Assembly (NCBI GenBank): GCA_023653625.1
Contig: CM042911.1
Location: forward strand, 26,944,192-27,008,191
DNA from: Triadica sebifera
Taxonomy: Eukaryota > Streptophyta > Magnoliopsida > Malpighiales > Euphorbiaceae
DNA: 64,000 bases
Reading direction: 5' to 3'
Shown here: positions 10,477 through 22,016 of the stretch, in pieces
How the letters are laid out: each line of letters starts with the position of its first letter
Position numbering within the stretch: the stretch's first letter is position 1
The notes under the pieces: model-generated
What the model saw: only the letters and a program-made list of their open reading frames with translations
Database searches by the model: none
Told to the model about the DNA's origin: nothing
Translations under genes and position numbers: made by a program

Positions 10477-13386
10477 TGTAATGCCCGATAATTTAGGCCA
10501 TAGTCGCGGTTGAGCAAAATCCGGCATTCCAAATTGATCGGGTCTAAATTCGGACATGAAAGAAATAATTTAAAATAATAATAAGATGGGAGAAAAATAT
10601 TTTGGATATTATTAATTAAGAATTTTGAAGTTTGGAATTAAAATTGGAAACAAATAATTTTTTGCTGAACGAAATTAGAAATTGTAGTGTTTTTGGCACA
10701 AAAATTATAAGAAGGCATAAAAATGGAATATTCTTTATCTAAGATAGGAATATTCTTTTAATTAAGATAAATTAAGAGTGATTTAAATTAATGGACCAAT
10801 GGGAAGCAAGATTAACAACTAATCCTAACCACCCACCTAATCAACTATAAAAAGTCAAATTTCTATTTTTTTTATCATTCTTCTTCTTTTTCATCTTGAC
10901 CAAACCCATTTCTATCCCTTTTCTTCTTCTTTGGCCGTGACTCTCCTCCTCCCTTAATGTTCTTCTTTTTGTTCTTCAATTAAAGCTAAGATTAGATGAA
11001 AAAAATGGGGATGAAGGCAAGATCATGAAGAAAGTGAGGTAAAGTGAGAAAAACCAAGGAAGATGAAGGAAGAAAGGAAAAGAAAAAAAGAGAAAGAAAA
11101 TTTTAGCCATTTGGAAGATCATCAAAGGTGACTTTAGATTTTCCATCTTCTCTCTTTTCTTCTTCTCTTTTCTTTGATTTTGGGGTTAGTTGCCATTAAA
11201 GTTAGTAATTTAGGATGATTAAGATCTTAATGGTGATTAAGGATGGATTAGTATGATTAGTGTTTGATTAGTGTAAAATTTATTGTTAGGGCAAGGAAAT
11301 GAACAACCTTTAAACCAAAATCAAAGGTAAGGGAAAGGAAAAGGCTATCTAAGAGGAAGAGAAAAGTGAAGAGAAGTAGAATTTTGAGGTATGTACATTT
11401 GGCAAAAATTCAATATATAAAAATGTTGATTTTAATTTTGTGATGTGTGTGAAATTATGGATATTTGATTGAGAAATTAAGTGGTGATTAAATGATGTCA
11501 TGAATATGAAAATAAAAACTAGAATATGAAGTTGATGCATGAAAATGGAAATTGTATGATTTAATTGATGTGCTGAAAAATTCGTCTTATGAATAGTGTA
11601 TAGTGTTTTGATCATAACTTGAGTTCTGGATATAATTTATGAGTGATTCTTATTGGATTGGAAAGTTAAGACATAGGTATTGATCTTTCATTCAGACAAT
11701 TAGACCTGAATATGCCTGGAATTGGTGAAAAAGGGACTCAAAGTTGACCTAGAAATCTGTTCAGAAAAAACAACTGGCCAGATTGTAGTGAACCTACATT
11801 AGGAGAGAATTCATAACTTTCGCTACCAAATTCTTTTTAATGTAATTCCAGTTGGAAATTAAAGCTAAGACATGTACCTATATGTTGTTAGTTTTATCCC
11901 TTGTCTAATTTCCATCTAAAAAGGGACGAAAAATATAGACCAATATAAGGCAAAATTTTGTCCAGTAAAATACTCGGCAGATTGCAGTGAACATAGTTTA
12001 GGAGATAATTCATAACTTTTGCTACAAAGTTCTTTTTAATGTAATTTCATATGGAAATTAAAGATACGACATGTACCTATATATTTTTAGTTTATCACTT
12101 GTCCAATTTCCATCAAAAAATGGACGACAAAGACAGACCAATATAAGGCAGAAATGTTGTCCAGAATAGGACAGCTTGTAAAACAATGTATTGATTGTGA
12201 AATTTTGTGATAGAAAATATATTAATTGACTTTTCTTATAGTTATAATGATTAAATGAGCAAGTTTGAGGTTGTAAAATATTTAATGGAAATTATTGCAT
12301 TTATGTAGAATTTATATTAATGTTACCTACATAATTTGTGTAAATAATAATAAAGGTAACAAATATAATTAAGCCCTATAACATCTAGTCGAGAACTAGA
12401 AATTAGGATAAGTTGGCATACCAATAAAAGGGTAGAAATGTAGGCACTAAAAATAATAGTGCTGAGATTTAATTTAAGTAGGCACTAAGAAATAGTGCTG
12501 AGTTGAAATTACGTAGACACTAAGAAATAGTGCTGAGTTCAAAATTTCGTAGGCACCAAAAAGGTACTGAGTTGTTATTGGAAATGTAGGCATTAAACGC
12601 CGAGTTATAAAATAATTATGTAGGCACCGAGTATATTGCCGGAGAACATAAACCCTGTATCCAGTGTTTAGTTCTGGTCTAAGATGTCGTGGGCTATTAA
12701 ATAAATAAGAAAAAAAATGTGAATTATGAAATTGATATTGTGAATTTTATATCTTGAATTGTTAAGAAATTTCAAGCATGTTTAATGAATTTTCTCATAA
12801 TTGATGAATTAAATATTTTTGCATGAAGAAAATGGTTTTATTATTAATTGAATATTTGGAATGCTTAATAAATTAATTGTAGTTTTAAAAATTATATTTT
12901 AGAATTATTTGTGTAATTATTAGATAGTTGCCAAACGTACCACTAAGCTGAAGGTTAGTGCGTGTGTTTCACGTACAGATAAATAGAAGTAGTTGTTCCA
13001 ATAGGGCGATCGAAGAAGAGGGAACCCCCAAGATCAAGTTGCAGCAGTCTAGTTCTTTTTGTATGTTGTGAAAATTTTGTTGCAAAAATTAAATTCTAAG
13101 AATCTTTTGTTGATGTAAATTTGTGGCATGTAAGATTTATAAGGAATGAATTTTGTAATTTTATAAATCTAGTATTATTTCTAAATATTATGGTTTAATT
13201 GCATGAGTTCTTTTAAATCAAACTATTTCCATCGCTAGTTATATATTTAAATGGAAAAAAATAGTAATAAATATTTCGCTAATAATAAACTCGAAAAAAA
13301 AATTATTACAAAGATTTGAACATTGGTTGTAAAACATATGAGCTTATTAGCACTTTCATATCTTATTAACATTTAGTAGGATAAAT
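10477..13386 (+). repeat. E1 5' LTR
   Basis: About 2.9 kb, AT-rich, starting TGTAATGCCCGATAA. Its second half (from about 11925) matches the 3' LTR remnant at 15891-16619 and 24861-25607. The right boundary is uncertain by a few bases, because the 3' copy ends GGGAGCGCTACA while here the sequence changes just before the PBS. A TATAAAAA box lies at about 10846. A tandem hairpin repeat is at 12440-12645. Open frames inside are not conserved. Confidence 0.8.
12440..12645 (+). repeat. Tandem hairpin repeat in E LTR, 6 units
   Basis: Six units of about 34-38 bp, each starting GTAGGCACTAAG and continuing with AGTGCTGAGTT, so each unit can pair GGCAC with GTGC. Later units are diverged (GTAGGCATTAAACGCC). 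The same array is in the 3' LTR at 16411-16612. Confidence 0.8.
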
Positions 13387-13390
13387 TTAG

Positions 13391-13403
13391 TGGCATCAGA
13401 GCC
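13391..13403 (+). other. E1 primer-binding site
   Basis: TGGCATCAGAGCC, one mismatch to the plant initiator Met-tRNA site TGGTATCAGAGCC, placed just after the 5' LTR. Confidence 0.75.
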
Positions 13404-13516
13404 CAGACTAATTGATTCTTAATCATATGGTGTAAAATAGAATATGTGTCTCATGCATATGCATAAAATGCTGCAATTATCTGACTTAGGTCGCTTCTTC
13501 TGGTTTATAGGTAGAT

Positions 13517-14422
13517 ATGGATTCGGGATTGGAACAAGATTTCTCGAAAAACGAACTGAGTAATAGCCTTTCAGAATCAGCCAATCTCAGACAACCTCCA
13601 TCAGTGAGAGATTCTGGGCCGAGTGTAGTAGCTCCGCCTAGAGTAGAGGGATAGACTAATTTAGGACAAGAACCTCTTATGGAATAAATAGCAAACTTGT
13701 TGCAACGGATAGTACAAGCAGTTCCACAACCAGCTCCACCAGTTCCACAACGGATAGTACATGCCTATGATTGGTGGAAATTAATTTTATCCAAGGCCCA
13801 AACACCAAAACCACCTTCCTAGAATTTCTTAATGGTAGAATTTAGTAAGAAGTATGTGCCTAGAGTTTATGTGAATGAAAAGAAAAGGGAGTTTCAAGAC
13901 TTGAAGCAAGGAAACATGTTAGTCGCTGAATATGAGATGGAGTTCACCCGACTAAGTAAATATGCGACTGGAATCATTGCAAATGAGGCAGACATATGTC
14001 ATAGATTTGAGGATGGGCTTAATGATGATATTGGAAATATGGTGACCGCCCTTCAGCTTGAGAATTTTGCTACACTAGTATCCTCAGCCATCAGTGTGGA
14101 AAAGTGGTCAAAGAGAAAGATGATAGAAGAGCCACCATGGAGGTCGACAATTAGCATGGTACAGACATCAGGTAAAAGGGGACAGACAGGGCCTAGGTTT
14201 TTCCAGTCATGGGGTGCTAGATCAACCTTTTCAGCTAGACAAAACCAACAATTGAGGCCAGAGGGGTCTATAGCTAGTGCACCAGCTTTAGGCAACAAGA
14301 GATTCATATTTGTCATATGTCAACATTGTGGGAGATCACATGCAGGTGATTGCTGGTGGATTACTAGAGCATGCTTACATTGCGGATCTACAGAGCACAA
14401 ACAGAAAGATTGCCCCAGATGA
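13517..14422 (+). pseudogene. gag: E1 gag, degenerate
   Basis: ATG at 13517 (MDSGLEQDF) begins the frame, as in F1 gag (MDSESRQ). Stops occur in the proline-rich N-terminal part (near 13652 and 13686) and before 13832. About 80 residues of the capsid are deleted between two copies of a GTTCCACAACGG-type repeat, so the frame passes from QRIV to HAYDWWK. From 13832 it is open: AEYEMEFTRLSKYA, then the zinc knuckle CQHCGRSHAGDCWW...CLHCGSTEHKQKDCP. It stops at TGA 14420-14422 where an Arg codon (CGA) is expected. The type is Tekay/Del gag. Confidence 0.85.
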
Positions 14423-15231
14423 AGAGGTACAGGTGGTGTAGTATCAGTGCAGGTTCAGAATGTCACTCGAGGTAGAGGTAGGGGACATGGACAGTCTAGA
14501 AGCGGCAGGATTGGGCAAAGTATATCAGAATCAGTGAATAGAGTAGAAGGTAGTCGAGCCCCAGCCCGAGCATATGCCATGAGAGCTCATGATGAGCAGG
14601 ATGCCTCGGATGTCATTATCGGTAAATTTTCTCTTTATGATATTGATTTATTTTCATTGATAGATCTGGGTTCTACACATTCATATTTATGCACGTCATC
14701 ACCTACTCAAGGGAATATGGTAGCAGAGGAATTTGATTGTGATATATTAGTGAGAAATCCTTTGGGTCATGGATTGAAAGTTAGTCGAGTCTATAAAAAC
14801 AGTCCAATGAAAGCTTAGAATGTAGAATTTCCAGCTGACCTAATAGAGTTGTCATTCCATGAGTTTGATGCAATCCTGGGGATGGATTAGTTAACTCAGC
14901 ATAAGGCAGTGGTGGATTGTCAATATAAGAGAGTGACTTTCAAGAATTCAGGGCAGGATGAGGTGATTGTCCTGGGTGAGAACCGACCATACTTGACTAA
15001 TGTCATTTCTGTGACGAAGGCAAGTAAGCTTATCAAAAAGGGGTGTGAAGCATTTTGGCACATATTGTAAATACCAAGAAAGAAAGTCTAGATCTCAGGG
15101 AGATTCCTACAGTATGTGAATATCCAGATATCTTCCCTGAGGACTTGCAAGGGTTACCACCTGTCAGGGAGATAGAGTTTTCCATTGTTGTTTTGCCAGG
15201 CACAGGCCTGATATAGATCACTCCTTACAGA
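14423..15231 (+). pseudogene. pol: E1 protease and linker, degenerate
   Basis: The first part is in the gag frame: an RGRGRGHGQS tract, then ARAYAMRA and the protease active-site region LIDLGSTHSY (DLG where this clade has DPG or DSG). A stop at 14816-14818 and a frameshift before 15232 break it. Degenerate codons for the EFDAILGMDW region and the FPEDL-GLPP linker can be followed to 15231. Confidence 0.75.
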
Positions 15232-15890
15232 ATGGCACCTGCTGAACTAAAAGAATTAAAAGTGCAGTTGCAAGAGTTGTTAGAGAAAGGGTTTATCAGG
15301 CATAGTGTCTCACCTTGGGGTGCTTCGGTTCTATTTGTGAAAAATAAGGATGAAACCTTTCGTTTGTGCATTTATTATCGTCAATTGAACAAGATGACAA
15401 TTAAGAACAAATATCCCTTGCCGAGAATAAATGACTTGTTTGATCAGTTGAAAGGAGCAGGGGTATTTTCTAAAATTGACCTCAAATCAGGTTATCACCA
15501 ATTGAGAATTAAAGAATCAGACATTTCAAAAACATCATTTAGGACTCGATATGGTCATTATTAATTCTTAGTAATGTCTTTTGACCTGACAAATGCCCCA
15601 GCAACATTTATGGATCTAATGAATAGAATATTTAGGCCTTATTTGGACCAATTTGTAGTGGTGTTCATAGATGATATCTTCGTGTACTACAGAAGTAGAG
15701 AAGAGCATAATCAACATCTTCGTATTGTCTTCCATACCTTGAGAGAGAATCAATTGTATGCGAAGTTGTCGAAATGTGCATTATGGTTAGATGAAGTGGC
15801 CTTTCTAGGGAATATTGTCTCAGCTAATGGGATCAAAGTTGACACCAGTAAGGTAGAGGCAATCTTCAACTGGAAACTGCCTCGAACGAA
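15232..15890 (+). pseudogene. pol: E1 reverse transcriptase, C-terminally deleted
   Basis: MAPAELKELKVQLQELLEKGF opens a normal Tekay RT. GAGVFSKIDLKSGYHQLRIKE and FIDDIFVYYR (catalytic FIDD kept) are present; a TAA at 15562-15564 splits the domain. After SKVEAIFNWKLP the sequence switches at about 15888-15891 to LTR DNA (matching about 11925 of the 5' LTR), so the open frame to 15939 ends in translated LTR. RNase H, integrase and chromodomain are missing. Confidence 0.85.
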
Positions 15891-16619
15891 AAAGGGACAA
15901 AAAATACAGACCAATATAAGGCAGAATTCTGTCCAATAAAATACTGGGCAGATTGCAGTGAACGTAGCTTATGAGACAATTCATAACTTTTGCTACAATT
16001 TTCTTTTTAAAGAAATTCCAGTTTGAAATTAAAGATAAGACATGTATCTATATATTTTTAGTTTATCACTTGTCCAATTTCCATCAAAAAATGGACGACA
16101 AAGATAGACCAATATAAGGCAGAAATGTTGTCCAGAATAGGACAGCTTGTAAAACAATGTATTGATTGTGAAATTTTGTAATAGAAAATATATTAATTGA
16201 CTTTTCTTATAGTTATAATGATTAAATGAGCAAGTTTGAGGTTGTAAAATATTTAATGGAAATTATTGCATTTATGTAGAATTTATATTAATGTTACCTA
16301 CATAATTTGTGTAAATAATAATAAAGGTAACAAATATAATTAAGCCCTATAACATCTAGTCGAGAACTAGAAATTAGGATAAGTTGCCATACCAATAAAA
16401 GGGTAGAAATGTAGGCACCAAAAATAATAGTGCTGAGATTTAATTTAAGTAGGCACTAAGAAATAGTACTGAGTTAAAATTACGTAGACACTAAGAAATA
16501 GTGCTGAGTTCAAAATTACGTAGGCACCAAAAAGGTGTTAAGTTGTTATTAGAAATGTAGGCATTAAACGCCGAGTTATAAAATAATTATATAGGCACCG
16601 AGTATACTGCCAGAGAGCA
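15891..16619 (+). repeat. E1 3' LTR, first remaining part
   Basis: Matches 11925-12655 of the 5' LTR, including the tandem hairpin repeat (16411-16612). The first half of the LTR is deleted by the junction with RT. D1 is inserted after 16624. Confidence 0.85.
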
Positions 16620-16624
16620 GAAAC

Positions 16625-17088
16625 TGTAACACCACATCATATGCATTTAAGTATAACCTATTTCTGTATCAAATAATCACATACTACATGTTGAAAAGAG
16701 AAAATACCCTGATAACAGTGGTAGTAAATATTTTTCATATCATATCCTATAAAATCAACTAATGACTTTACAAGTCTTATTTCATGTAATTCCATTGAAT
16801 GACTTTCCAAGTCTCATATCCTATAATATCACTCAATGACTTTTCAAGTCAACATTAAAAACCACAATACGATATATCACATATATTAAAACATAAACTT
16901 CACATCCGAAGGATTACGGGTTACTTCCATTTATACATTTCAAAACTAATCCAGAGTGATAATACATATTCAAACATATAAGTCCAAAATACAGATGACA
17001 TATTTTCATGCTTGTGTGGAATGCAAGGAGAGAGAGTGATGAGGCTCGGCCAATGACCTGTGCTCCATGTCTTCTATACACTACTCAA
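16625..17088 (-). repeat. D1 left LTR, truncated
   Basis: Starts TGTAACACCACATC and matches the first 460 bp (plus-strand view) of the LTR at 22017. At about 17088, after ACTCAAAATG, it switches to the end of gag. Confidence 0.85.
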
Positions 17089-18235
17089 AATGGCCTGAGT
17101 AGGGGGTATAGAACTCAGACCTTCAGATCTAGTCACTCCTCTGCCCATTGTACTAGTCCTGCCCCTGCCTCTTCCTCTGCCCTGTGTCCCACTAGTAGGG
17201 TAGACCCTCGGTGCCTCAACAGTAGTATCAGATACTCCTCTGCCTCTGCTGGTCTCTGCTAATTTGTCTATATTTGGACAATCTCTATACATGTGCTCCA
17301 TCGATCCACAGAAATAACATGCTCCTGTGAGCCTTCTACATTCGCCCGTATGTTGTCTGCCACAATGACTATATGTGGGCCTCTGTTCAACATATTGGCT
17401 CTGCCCTCTTCATGGGTAAGAGAAAGTCATGCCTCGACCTCTAGAACTGGAGTACCCACTTGTGTTACAAGATTGTGCAGGCATATATCTACCTCTTTTT
17501 TCGGACCTTCTGCTAGACTCACCAAAGAACTCACGTGATGGCCTTTTTATTTGTTGTTCCCCAGCTTCTTTCATTAACCTTTCAGCTCCGATTGCAGCAG
17601 CTCTGAGTCTGGCATAACTACCAATATCAGTAGTTGTGATTCTATTTCTGATCTCATATTTGAGGCCCTCCTCAAACTTCCTGCATTTGTCTCTTTCAGT
17701 AGAGACCATAAAAGGTGGCATAATGGGAAAGTTTATTAAACTGTACTTCATACTCCGCAACAAACATATTCCCCTATTTTAAATTTAGGAATTTCTTCCT
17801 CTTCTCATCTTTATATGCTTCAGGCATGTAATTGTTCTGAAATTCCAGGAGAAAATCATTCCATGTCAACATCGGTGGTTGTGCATCACTGTCGAGGACT
17901 TTCTCCCACCATTCATAAGCATTTCCTTGCAGCAAGGATACTGCATAATCGAATTTCTCATCCGAGGTACATCTCATCATATTCAGTACCTTCTATGTCC
18001 TTTTCAGCCATGTCTCAACTTCTGCTGGGTCTGTTGTGCCATTGAAATCAGTTGCACCATATTTCCTCAGCTTGTCATAACGTCTTTCCTTGTACATTTC
18101 AGGACCATATACTTCAAGTTCAAGATTTTCATGGGGTACTTCTACATGAGATGACTGTGATGCATGTACTGGAGATCTAGCTCCTAGTGCTGGTTGATCT
18201 CTATATAAATGAGGTGATGCCTCATGAGAATGCAT
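17089..18235 (-). pseudogene. gag: D1 gag (Tekay/Del type)
   Basis: The ATG at 18235-18233 gives MHSHEASPHLYRDQP. Conserved pieces follow: DKLRKYGATDFNG, FDYAVSLLQGNAYEWWEKVL, AEYEVQFNKLSHYA, CRKFEEGL, then zinc knuckle CGRQHTGECRRLTGACYFCGSMEHMYRDCP near 17290-17380 and an RGRGRGRTS tail. In-frame stops fall near 17990, 17772 and 17408, and a frameshift lies near 17735. The C-terminus joins LTR DNA, with all of pol deleted. An upstream open frame to 18313 is only translated LTR. Confidence 0.85.
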
Positions 18236-18278
18236 TTCAGCCAGCCTCTCCCTCCTTGGTGAATTATGTCTTATGATG

Positions 18279-20973
18279 TGTAACATCCTTGACCTTCCCC
18301 ATATGCATTTCATCGAACATAATCATCTTGCATACAATTCAATTGAACACATGCATTTCATACGTATTTCTATAGGAACAAGTTCATGGCATGCACTAGC
18401 TATGTGTCCTAGTATTTGGCACTTGTATCGAGTCGCACATGTGTAATTATAACCTAAATGAGGATAACAAAGTATTAGAAATGAAATGAATAAGGTGTCT
18501 AAATTAAAGTAAGAAAAATGATTAGATTAAGATTAGTGAACATTTACATTACTAATTTAGTTAAATGGGGTCAAATGATTAAGCCGTATTATTGTGTGAA
18601 TTTGTGGAATTATAAATCTATGTAAATAATAATAATAATATAGACAAAATAAAATGAAAATGACACAAAAGAGAAATAGAAGAGAAGAGAAATGAGAAAT
18701 GAGAAGAGAAAAGAGAAGAGAAGAAGAGAAAATGACAAAATGACAAAATGAGAAAATGACAAAAAACAAGTTGGCTTTATCTTCATATATCTTTCCCCAT
18801 TTCTGCCTCCTCACTCCAACCCGACTTCTTCTTCAATTTCCTCCATTTCAGACTTAAATTCTTCCTTGTTTCACCTAGTTTTTGAAGCTAATTGATCCCT
18901 TTCAAGGTTGTTCTTGGTAAGTAATCAATTCTTATTGCTATAGGGTTGATTTGAGTTGCTTAGGTTCAATATTAGGCACTGAATTGCACCCCGATTTTGA
19001 TATTAATAGAAATTGATTCTGGAAATGTGTAAAACACAAAAGTTGTTCCTTTATATCTTAGATTTGTGGATATGTAAACATTTTTGCAAGATGTTTTGTA
19101 TAGGGAGAGATATACTCTTCGTACTGAAACTGGTCAGGGTGTAAACCCTAACCAAGTTAGCTACTGTGTGGTTTGATATCGAATATGTTAAAGCCCTTAT
19201 TTGAAGTCTCTCAAAACATAAAAGTTGTAGATATATGTGTTTTGTATCTGTATACCAAATTTCAGGTTCATAGGTCTTGTAAATGGTGAGTTATGGTGAA
19301 TGGAACCATGACTGTTCAATGGTTTGAACTGCCTACTGAGTGCCCTGGGCAGATCCAGTACATTGGTTGGATAATTTGAGCTTATTAGAGCTAAATTATG
19401 TAAATTATCAAAACATGAAAGTTATAGGTATATGTCTTAGCTAAATTTTGGTACTAATTTTAGCTTAATTTGTTATCTATAGACTAAGTTATGGCCTTTG
19501 GAAGTCATACTGGTCCGGAAGCCAATTCTATTCTGGAACAGTAATATGTTTGGTATAATTAGAAGACCTTAGAGACATAATTGGTAAACTTTGTAAACAT
19601 GAAACATGTTACATATGAACCCATATAAGTTTCTGTAAAGTTTCATTAAAATAGGACTTATAGAGTGTAAGGTATGATGAACCCAAATGAGTACCCTGAA
19701 ACTGCCTAAAGGCAGAAAACAAGGCAGAAAACAGAACACTCTTAGAAATTCCACCAAATATTATACAATAATCCAATTGGTCTGAAATTTGAATATGTAC
19801 TATATATATGTGTTATTGTTAATGAGGAACAAGAATCAGTGTAATTGATCAATTATAGAAAAAGTTATAGGCTAAACAGTCCCATAAGGTCACACTGCCT
19901 CATAGGAAAAATCTTAACTATTGACATGAACAATGCATATTAATTTGTTTAAGCCACATTAAGTCTCTCTAATCATGAGTTAATCGATTATGTTTTCATA
20001 TTAGGCTCGCAACATATTGGAGAACCACAAGGAGCGGATAGACAATAAGTTAGGGGTCGGAATCAAAGGAGAACGATGAGTCTAATTATCGATTGAATTC
20101 TTTAGTGCAAATGAATGTTGCTTGATATTGATTCATGTGATTGTCATGATTGGTCCTTGATAATGTAATGATGGATAATTTGTGACATTGTGGTACATAT
20201 AAATGGTATACTTGTGGTATATTTGAGGTATATGTTTGACAAATGTGATATATATACATGGTACATGTATAGTATATACAAGGTATATGCTTGACATATG
20301 AGGTATATAGGGAATATATGTATGTTGTATATGATAAAGATGCAATGGTTGATGAATGCTTAAATACAAGTGCATATGCATATGGGCTAAAAAGGCGTTG
20401 TGACTAGTTAATCGACATTGCAAAGCAAAAGAAGAGGCCTATGGCCCAACAAATGTGCAAAGAAAAAGAAGAGGCATATGGCCCAACAAATGTGCAAATG
20501 AAACAAATGATCAAGCTAGCTAGCAAATGCAAATGTTCACATGGAAACTCGGGGCAATGTTCGTTTAATCTGGTCACAAAAAAATAAAATGTACAAGCAA
20601 ATCATAAGTAAATAACAATTATTGAATACTTGATTTTATCTATATTTATATGTTATTGACTGATAAATGAAATCAACTCGAAAATACTTATGTGTAAAGT
20701 TTATGTTTTGATATATGTGATATATTATATTGTAGTGAAAACCTCAGTGTTAACTTTGCAAAGTCAGTGAATAATATTACAGGATATGAGACTTGCAAGT
20801 CATTGAATGAAATTATAGGATATGAGACTTGCAAAGTCATGGAATTATATTACAGGATATGAAAAAAATTTTACTACTATTGTTAACAGGGTATTTTACC
20901 TTTCCAGTACGCCATGTATGATTACTTGATATTTGGATAGGTTATACTAAAATGCATAAGATGTGGTGTTACA
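18279..20973 (+). repeat. Solo LTR of family D, plus orientation, TSD TGATG
   Basis: 2695 bp, starts TGTAACATCCTTGACC and ends GGTGTTACA, opposite in orientation to D1. It is flanked by perfect duplications TGATG (18274-18278 and 20974-20978), within the D1 gag leader. It has a short CT tract and ATT run (about 18610-18730), a two-copy 38-bp repeat (about 20415-20490), GGTATA-type short repeats (20210-20330) and a tandem palindrome repeat (20745-20865). No coding. Confidence 0.95.
20745..20865 (+). repeat. Tandem palindrome repeat in D LTR
   Basis: About three units of 36-40 bp, GGATATGAGACTTGCAAGTC followed by an AT-rich spacer. GACTTGCAAGTC is a perfect 12-bp palindrome in the middle unit. 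The reverse complement is found in the other D LTRs (16750-16850, 21235-21325, 22150-22230, 45795-45850). Confidence 0.75.
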
Positions 20974-20978
20974 TGATG

Positions 20979-21098
20979 TCCCTAAAATAAATGAAATTAT
21001 GTCACTACATAATGTTCAACACATGAGATGCATATGTTATTATGCTCTTATGCATATGCATGTTCCCATGGAACCTATCCCTGCTCTGATACCAAAAA
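20979..21098 (-). other. D1 leader with PBS (21083-21094)
   Basis: Minus strand leader between LTR and gag, containing TGGTATCAGAGC (plus-strand GCTCTGATACCA at 21083-21094), four bases from the LTR end at 21099. The PBS sets the element orientation as minus. Confidence 0.85.
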
Positions 21099-21640
21099 TG
21101 TAACACCACGTCATATGCATTTAAATATAATCTATTTCTGTATCAAATAATCACATACTGCATGTTGAAAATAGAAAATACCCTGATAATAGTGGTAGTA
21201 AATTTTTTTCATATCATATCCTATAAAATCAACTAATGACTTTACAAGTCTTATATTCTGTAATTCCATTGAATGACTTTCGAAGTCTCATATCCTGTAA
21301 TATCACTCAATGACTTTTCAAGTCAACATTAAAAACCACAATACGATATATCACATATATTAAAACATAAACTTCACATCCGAAGGATTACAGGTTGCTT
21401 CCATTTATACATTTCAAAACTAATCCAGAGTGATAATACATATTCAAACATATACGTCCAAAATACAGATGACATGTTTTCATGCTTGTGTGGAATGCAA
21501 GGAGAGAGAGTGATGAGGCTCGGCCAATGACTTGTGCTCCATGTCTTCTATACATTACTCAAAATGAGCTATCACTTTTCTTTACCTGAAAAATGATGCA
21601 AATTGATGAGTTGCGGCTCAGTGAGAATAATCATCCAATG
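21099..21640 (-). repeat. D1 middle LTR, truncated
   Basis: Starts TGTAACACCACGTC and follows the LTR at 22017 for about 540 bp, to ATCATCCAATG. It then joins gag C-terminal sequence. The junction is about 85 bp further into the LTR than in the left copy, but the gag point (GCCTGAGTAGG) is the same. Confidence 0.85.
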
Positions 21641-21853
21641 GCCTGAGTAGGGGATCTAGAACTCTAACCTTCAGATCTAGTCACTCCTCTGCCCATTGTA
21701 CTAGTCCTGCCCCTACCTCTTCCTCTGCCCTGTGTCCCACATGTTTTCATGGGGTACTTTTGCATGAGATGACTGTAATGCATGTACTGGAGCTCTAGCT
21801 CCTAGTGCTGGTTGATCTCTATGTAAATGAGGTGATGCCTTATGAGAATGCAT
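21641..21853 (-). pseudogene. gag: D1 second gag remnant
   Basis: The ATG at 21853-21851 gives MHSHKASPHLHRDQPALGAR, continues to VPHEN, and then jumps straight to the RGRGRG-type C-terminal tail. The whole capsid core and most of the zinc knuckle are deleted. Confidence 0.8.
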
Positions 21854-22000
21854 TTCAGCCAGCCTCTCCCTCCTTGGTGAATTATGTCTTATGATGTCCC
21901 TAAAATAAATGAAATTATGTCACTACATAATGTTCAACACATGGGATGCATATGTTATCATGCTCTTATGCATATGCATGTTCCCATGGAACCTATCCCT

Positions 22001-22012
22001 GCTATGATACCA
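22001..22012 (-). other. D1 primer-binding site, right copy
   Basis: Plus strand GCTATGATACCA, one mismatch to the complement of TGGTATCAGAGC, four bases from the LTR end at 22017. Confidence 0.75.
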
Positions 22013-22016
22013 AAAA

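Noticed and set aside
12440..12645. Possible CRISPR-like array
   Set aside because: Units are adjacent, diverged hairpin repeats in a plant LTR, without unique spacers or cas genes.
20133..20423. 96-residue minus-strand frame (and 22791-23072, 46523-46759)
   Set aside because: Built from short TATAC-type repeats of the D LTR; not conserved in frame between copies.
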